A stretch of 16,804 bases of DNA from Anaerolineaceae bacterium UBA6133. GTDB lineage: Bacteria; Chloroflexota; Anaerolineae; Anaerolineales; Anaerolineaceae. Shown here in pieces: positions 14,401 to 16,804 of the stretch. Numbering within the stretch: position 1 is the first letter of the stretch; each line of letters starts with the position of its first letter. Both the position numbers and the translations under genes were made by a program. Under the pieces are notes generated by a model. That model was not told the origin of the DNA and did not search any database. It saw only the letters and a program-made list of their open reading frames with translations. Location of the stretch: positions 1 through 16,804 of the forward strand of contig DIVL01000031.1 in NCBI GenBank assembly GCA_002435825.1. The letters run 5' to 3'.

Positions 14401-14662
14401 TCGCCTGCCTGAGTTTGCGGTGATGCGCAGTGTGGGTGCCAAAAAGCTCCAAGTTTACCTGGCGTTCTTCCTCGAGCAACTTTTCCTGTTATTGATCGGG
14501 GTTTTGCCGGTCGCAGTGGTTTTGCTCACCGAGCCAGACTGGCTGCTGACAGTCGGGCGCAACCTGGTATTATTCTTGGCCGTCTACACTTTGGGGATCG
14601 TCATCGCTATCGGGCTGATGGGGCGCTCCAAAGTACTCGATATATTGTTTACCAAGGAATAG
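11498..14662 (+). CDS. Large ABC transporter permease with two fused FtsX modules
   Basis: The 1054-residue protein reads as two 1+3 membrane modules in one chain. Module 1: TM at 16-36, extracytoplasmic domain 37-408, TMs at about 409-431, 450-475 and 520-543. A basic cytosolic linker (KKPKRRKAKA, 544-553) follows. Module 2: TM 588-610, extracytoplasmic domain 611-942, TMs at about 943-965, 984-1010 and 1019-1040. Coupling segments follow the second TM of each module: ADIMMKLGTGRPQ (437-449) and AVMRSVGAKKLQ (974-985), as in FtsX/LolC-type proteins. So one polypeptide could do the work of a permease dimer, driven by the ATPase encoded seven bases downstream. The two ectodomains differ in sequence, implying specialised halves. 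No adaptor gene is present. Start chosen at the first ATG of the frame with TM1 properly placed; its ribosome binding site is weak. Substrate unknown; release or export of lipids, lipoproteins or peptides is the family theme. Confidence 0.88.
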   Translation: MTIKHSFNSIIRSPGKSFLFLILLTASIMFVNLGSSMNYSANRMLDQANEHFDTVVAFKYGDLHDPIGAWADENFQKNLSAIDFSAIINHPAVVTVDQERTISAYASDYTQVWQNSSPVKDYVIVTLRLLSEQDDGSWTALTYDTIYGRRVSGTVFLRVSPYSSSGVDISDQLKPDRTFLLAAYAQPGSSLTLIPIRPAYLVQNPSETLESIGELTDITDRPEYFESKEGEAWLELADTLHIIDNSFPVIASSDIQSMIPFHMKQIWLTSGSFEPQAGTCYISERLAGLLELEVGDHWHLAYHYDPDGNPAYTYSAEGGFSHEEDCRIAGIFQITADLSYTILIPLPDWLQKAPDDYDFLRVRVHNSQVEEYLSYVSSYLPEMVELQVEDQGYSNAVIPILKLRERSLYMTIASSAAGIAVISLFAYLFIVRQRETADIMMKLGTGRPQTITYLIIGIMIIAILSGLAGTYIAGLVDKSLTEAVWGILQGGIMQDLRFSERALGLQVPFAPELVTADWVRTVTTTLVVGLVFVITLVASFIALKKPKRRKAKAIIAPKTESGRAMTFAWMPGLSLRFASRSILRHFSRSLIVPITVALLAAFILIIGISVAEQEQAAETIYDRVPTTAYLTTILGRHRQFPIQLQSDVFRMLDTTFQGRQTWRMFEYPATGEQVQAARADLEDQNPVIKEFLLTRYMHYEYMGLVEHADGSPGTSDLPERPTVDRQKSSIESQLGFSWLEQQVKRMPILAVTDSVTRTSEAVKFRESQVQWLQGYSDEDFLKPEKIVVLPDRLMNEQELEPGDVIRLGVYEPDENFGVLVEAFDFKVVGSYFQGSRSPVLYVPWNLLTEVKMGTDSGIMLPENPDDPESPMVAGLPSEYVAESVDSATIIPQDPRNLDALRDYLEENKYSQVGVIRSNRLAVVIEDKALADGLLSIRQHLSFLNFIIPIMLLLSGLMGFILSYLLTRNRLPEFAVMRSVGAKKLQVYLAFFLEQLFLLLIGVLPVAVVLLTEPDWLLTVGRNLVLFLAVYTLGIVIAIGLMGRSKVLDILFTKE

Positions 14663-14669
14663 AAGTGTT

Positions 14670-15380
14670 ATGGATCAGATCTCATTCACAGAACCCATCC
14701 TGAAACTTGATAATGTAAGCTATCAGTATAGCAACAAGTACCAGTCGGTCGATGCGGTCAAAGAAGTTAATGCCGAATTTTATGAAGGAAAAATGGTTGC
14801 CATTATTGGAAAATCCGGCTCAGGCAAGTCGACCTTGCTTTCCCTTATGGCTGGTTTGACTTTACCCACTGATGGTCAGGTGATCTATCGCGGCACCCCG
14901 ACGGATGAGGTCAACCTGGACGCGTACCGGCGCCAGAATGTGACCGTGGTTTATCAGAGCTTTAACCTGTTCCCGCTCATGACCTGCCTGGAGAATGTCT
15001 GTTTTCCGCTGGAGCTGCTCGGCAAGTCGCCAAAAGAGGCGGCCGTAATTGCCAGGGAGAAAATCGCGCGTGTGAACTTGCCGGATTCAGTCCACAAACG
15101 CTTTCCGAATATGATCTCCGGTGGAGAGAAGCAGCGCGTGGCGATTGCCCGTGCCCTGGCTTCGGGCGCGAAAGTTATCCTTGCTGATGAACCTACAGGC
15201 AACCTGGATGTGACCAACGGAGAGAATATCATTGACCTGCTCTGGCATCTTGCGCATGATGATAATTATCTGGTAATTGTTGTGACGCATGATCTGGGGA
15301 TTCTCGGAGTGGCAGATGAGGTGATGCAGATGAGCGATGGTTACTTAATGCCGATGGTTTTGGAAGCTGCTCCGAATTGA
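14670..15380 (+). CDS. ABC transporter ATP-binding protein, partner of the fused permease
   Basis: The 236-residue subunit has Walker A GKSGSGKST (47-55), Q-loop YQSFNLFP (95-102), signature ISGGEKQR (149-156), Walker B VILADEPTGNLD (169-180) and H-loop THD (206-208). The DEPTGNLD tail again places it in the MacB/LolD/FtsE group. It starts seven bases after the permease stop (weak GAAGTG ribosome binding site), so the two are almost certainly co-transcribed and form one transporter. It is clearly diverged from the ATPase at 4601 (SGGEKQR against SGGQQQR, different N-terminus), so the two systems are not a recent duplication. No intrinsic terminator is evident downstream. Confidence 0.95.
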   Translation: MDQISFTEPILKLDNVSYQYSNKYQSVDAVKEVNAEFYEGKMVAIIGKSGSGKSTLLSLMAGLTLPTDGQVIYRGTPTDEVNLDAYRRQNVTVVYQSFNLFPLMTCLENVCFPLELLGKSPKEAAVIAREKIARVNLPDSVHKRFPNMISGGEKQRVAIARALASGAKVILADEPTGNLDVTNGENIIDLLWHLAHDDNYLVIVVTHDLGILGVADEVMQMSDGYLMPMVLEAAPN

Positions 15381-15422
15381 CAGTCACAGAATATGTCTTA
15401 CTGGTTACCAACTTACTTCCTC

Positions 15423-15431
15423 TGATAGACT
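15423..15431 (+). promoter_or_regulatory. Candidate extended -10 upstream of glycerate kinase
   Basis: TGATAGACT fits the extended -10 pattern TGnTAnnnT. The predicted start lies at about 15438, on the in-frame GTG and three bases before ATG 15441, so the transcript would be essentially leaderless. No Shine-Dalgarno is seen before either start codon. Confidence 0.35.
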
Positions 15432-15440
15432 TATGTTGTG

Positions 15441-16564
15441 ATGAAAAAGATTATTGTCGCCACCGACTCGTTCAAAGGTTCTCTTTCAGCTCCAGAGGCC
15501 AGCCGCGTCATTGCCGGGCAAGCTGAACGTATCTTTCCTCAAGCAGAAATTGTACAGCTGCCAATTTCGGATGGGGGAGAGGGGTTGGTTGAGGTTGTCT
15601 TCAACGTGCTTGGCGGTGAACGAAAAATTGTGCAAACCAGCGACCCATTAGGGCGCGATTTTTCTGCCGCATACCTTCAGTTGGCAAATGGTTCAGCACT
15701 GATCGAGATGGCTGGGGCAGGGGGCTCACCTTGCTCACCCCTGGAGAATATGACCCGCTGCGAACCAGCACTTTCGGAGTGGGGTTGATGATCCTGGACG
15801 CAATTATTGCAGGCGCAGATCCCATTTATATTGGCCTGGGGGGCAGCGCCACGGTCGACGGCGGGGCTGGCGCGGCGACTGCCTTGGGGATGCGCTTTTT
15901 GGACGAGCAGGGAGAAATGGTTACCAGCGGCGGAGGATTGGGGAAAATCCAAAGCCTTGATCTTTCCGGGCTGCGTCAGTTGAATTATTCCGGCAAACTT
16001 ATTTTCCTGACAGATGTCAATAACCCCCTTTGCGGTCCGAATGGCGCCGCGGAAGTTTTTGGACCCCAGAAGGGTGCTACCCGCGAGCAGGTCAGGCAGC
16101 TGGACCGGGGTTTGCGGTATTTGGCGGAATTGATCGAGCGCGTAACCGGCTCAAATCTGCAGGATATCCCCGGGATGGGGGCTGCTGGCGGATTCGCGCT
16201 GCCGTTTGCAGCATTTATGGGGGCTGAGATCCGCAGCGGCATCGATTTTGTGCTCGATTTACTGAAATTCGATGAAAAATTGGTCGGCGCGGACCCGTTA
16301 ATTACAGGAGAAGGGCGCACAGACGCGCAGAGCGCCATGGGAAAGGCTATTTCAGCCCTTGCCAGGCGTACCCATGCGGTCAATGTGCGCGTAGCCGTGA
16401 TTTCGGGAGCGTTGGGGGAGGGGGCCGAGATAATGCTTGAGTTAGGGGTGGATGATCTGATCCAGGCAACCCCTGCCGGGCAGACTCTTGAGGAAGCGCT
16501 TGCCCATGCCTCCGAGAACCTGGCGAATGCGGCGGGGGAATATTTGATGGGATTGTCAGACTAA
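15441..16564 (+). pseudogene. Glycerate 2-kinase (GlxK/GarK family), split by a -1 frameshift
   Basis: Frame 1 (15441-15788, 115 residues) begins MKKIIVATDSFKGSLSAPEA and contains PISDGGEG and ALIEMAGAGG, the N-terminal hallmarks of the family. The family sequence then continues in another frame (open from about 15725 to 16564): LTLLTPGEYDPLRTSTFGVG, GLGGSATVDGGAGAATALG and TGEGRTDAQSAMGKA. Restoring one G in the G-run at 15720-15724 joins them into a 374-residue protein of normal family length, so only one base is at fault. The enzyme would phosphorylate glycerate to phosphoglycerate in the cytosol. Frame 1 stops with TGA at 15786-15788, overlapping an ATG at 15788 in the second frame, so a 258-residue C-terminal piece could be restarted. 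Options are a real disabling indel, an assembly error in a homopolymer, or a split/frameshifted functional gene. ATG 15441 was preferred over GTG 15438. Confidence 0.85.
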
Positions 16565-16579
16565 AGGACTTGTAGTTTG

Positions 16580-16611
16580 TCATCCTGAGTGATAACGAAG
16601 GATCTTGTCGG
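16580..16611. repeat. REP-like palindromic intergenic sequence
   Basis: TCATCCTGAGTGATAACGAAGG followed by ATC (in pieces: ATCCT at 16582-16586, AGGAT at 16599-16603) resembles the widespread intergenic motif TCATCCTGAGCGAAGCGAAGG with a degenerate centre. It lies 15 bases after the glycerate kinase stop and lacks a T-tract. Confidence 0.5.
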
Positions 16612-16717
16612 TCGAACAATAAAAGAATTAAGCCTCTGTGTGATGCAGTAGTTGTAGGGTTGAGGCCAGTGTCTGCCCGGGTAAGCAAGGGGCTTTGTGT
16701 AGATACCGTCTTGATTG

Positions 16718-16804
16718 TCAAGAGTTAAAGCAGAATTGCTTACCATATTCTGGGTCAAACGGCTTACAAGACTTCAGCACTCCATATGCCAGGTGCAGCA
16801 ATTT
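16718..16804 (-). CDS. C-terminal end of a probable IS110-family transposase (partial)
   Basis: On the minus strand the frame entering from the right edge reads KLLHLAYGVLKSCKPFDPEYG and ends at TGA 16718-16720. (M/A)RKLLHLxYGVLKSGKPFDP is the usual C-terminus of IS110/IS116/IS902 transposases. Just past the stop, in another frame, LDNQDGIY appears, which also looks like the tail of such proteins, suggesting that the end is frameshifted. Only 28 residues are visible, so completeness and activity cannot be judged. IS110 elements normally lack obvious terminal inverted repeats, and none is seen here. The assignment rests on motif memory. Confidence 0.5.
   Translation of the reverse strand, partial: KLLHLAYGVLKSCKPFDPEYGKQFCFNS

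Noticed and set aside
15717..15725. Programmed -1 frameshifting in the glycerate kinase.
   Set aside because: The heptamer A-GGG-GGC does not fit X-XXY-YYZ, no obvious pseudoknot was seen downstream, and this metabolic family is not known for recoding; an indel in a G-run is simpler.

Overview
The window reads as chromosomal DNA of a bacterium of moderate GC content, most likely a Chloroflexota/Anaerolineae-type anaerobe. I infer this from protein flavour (a Yip1-ABC-secreted Ig-like protein-FtsX operon, short intergenic regions, REP-like palindromes), not from a marker gene, so the taxonomy is tentative. No rRNA, tRNA or CRISPR array was found.

Left part, minus strand (1-3574): the 5' two-thirds of an XRE/ImmA-type regulator gene runs off the left edge. 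It has an excellent sigma-70 promoter overlapped by an inverted repeat that looks like an autoregulatory operator. Next come the translationally coupled tldD-pmbA pair, which encodes a TldD/TldE-type metalloprotease (HETIGH active site in TldD, absent from PmbA). A divergent intergenic region with a near-perfect 25-nt palindrome separates tldD from the next operon.

Central part, plus strand (3777-9931): a tight four-gene operon encodes a Yip1-family membrane protein, a MacB/LolD-type ABC ATPase, a secreted multi-domain beta-rich (Ig/CARDB-like) protein and a MacB/FtsX-type permease. It ends at a strong intrinsic terminator. The secreted protein sits where a MacA-type adaptor would be encoded in MacAB loci, suggesting a surface-exposed partner of the transporter. 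A lipoate-protein ligase gene with its own promoter follows, then a small acidic protein of unknown function.

Right part (9941-16804): a complete solitary tyrosine recombinase gene (minus strand) is followed by about 550 bp of non-coding DNA filled with palindromic REP/MITE-like repeats. These include two near-identical 23-bp dyads exactly 250 bp apart. Beyond this is a second ABC system: a 1054-residue permease that looks like two fused FtsX modules, and its ATPase. A glycerate-2-kinase gene follows, split by a -1 frameshift at a G-run; the first ORF stops in a TGATG overlap with an in-frame ATG of the second. The window closes with another REP-like palindrome and the C-terminal end of what appears to be an IS110-family transposase running in from the right edge.

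The genes do not form one pathway. The most system-like units are the Yip1/ABC/Ig-like/FtsX operon and the recombinase with its repeat-rich flank.
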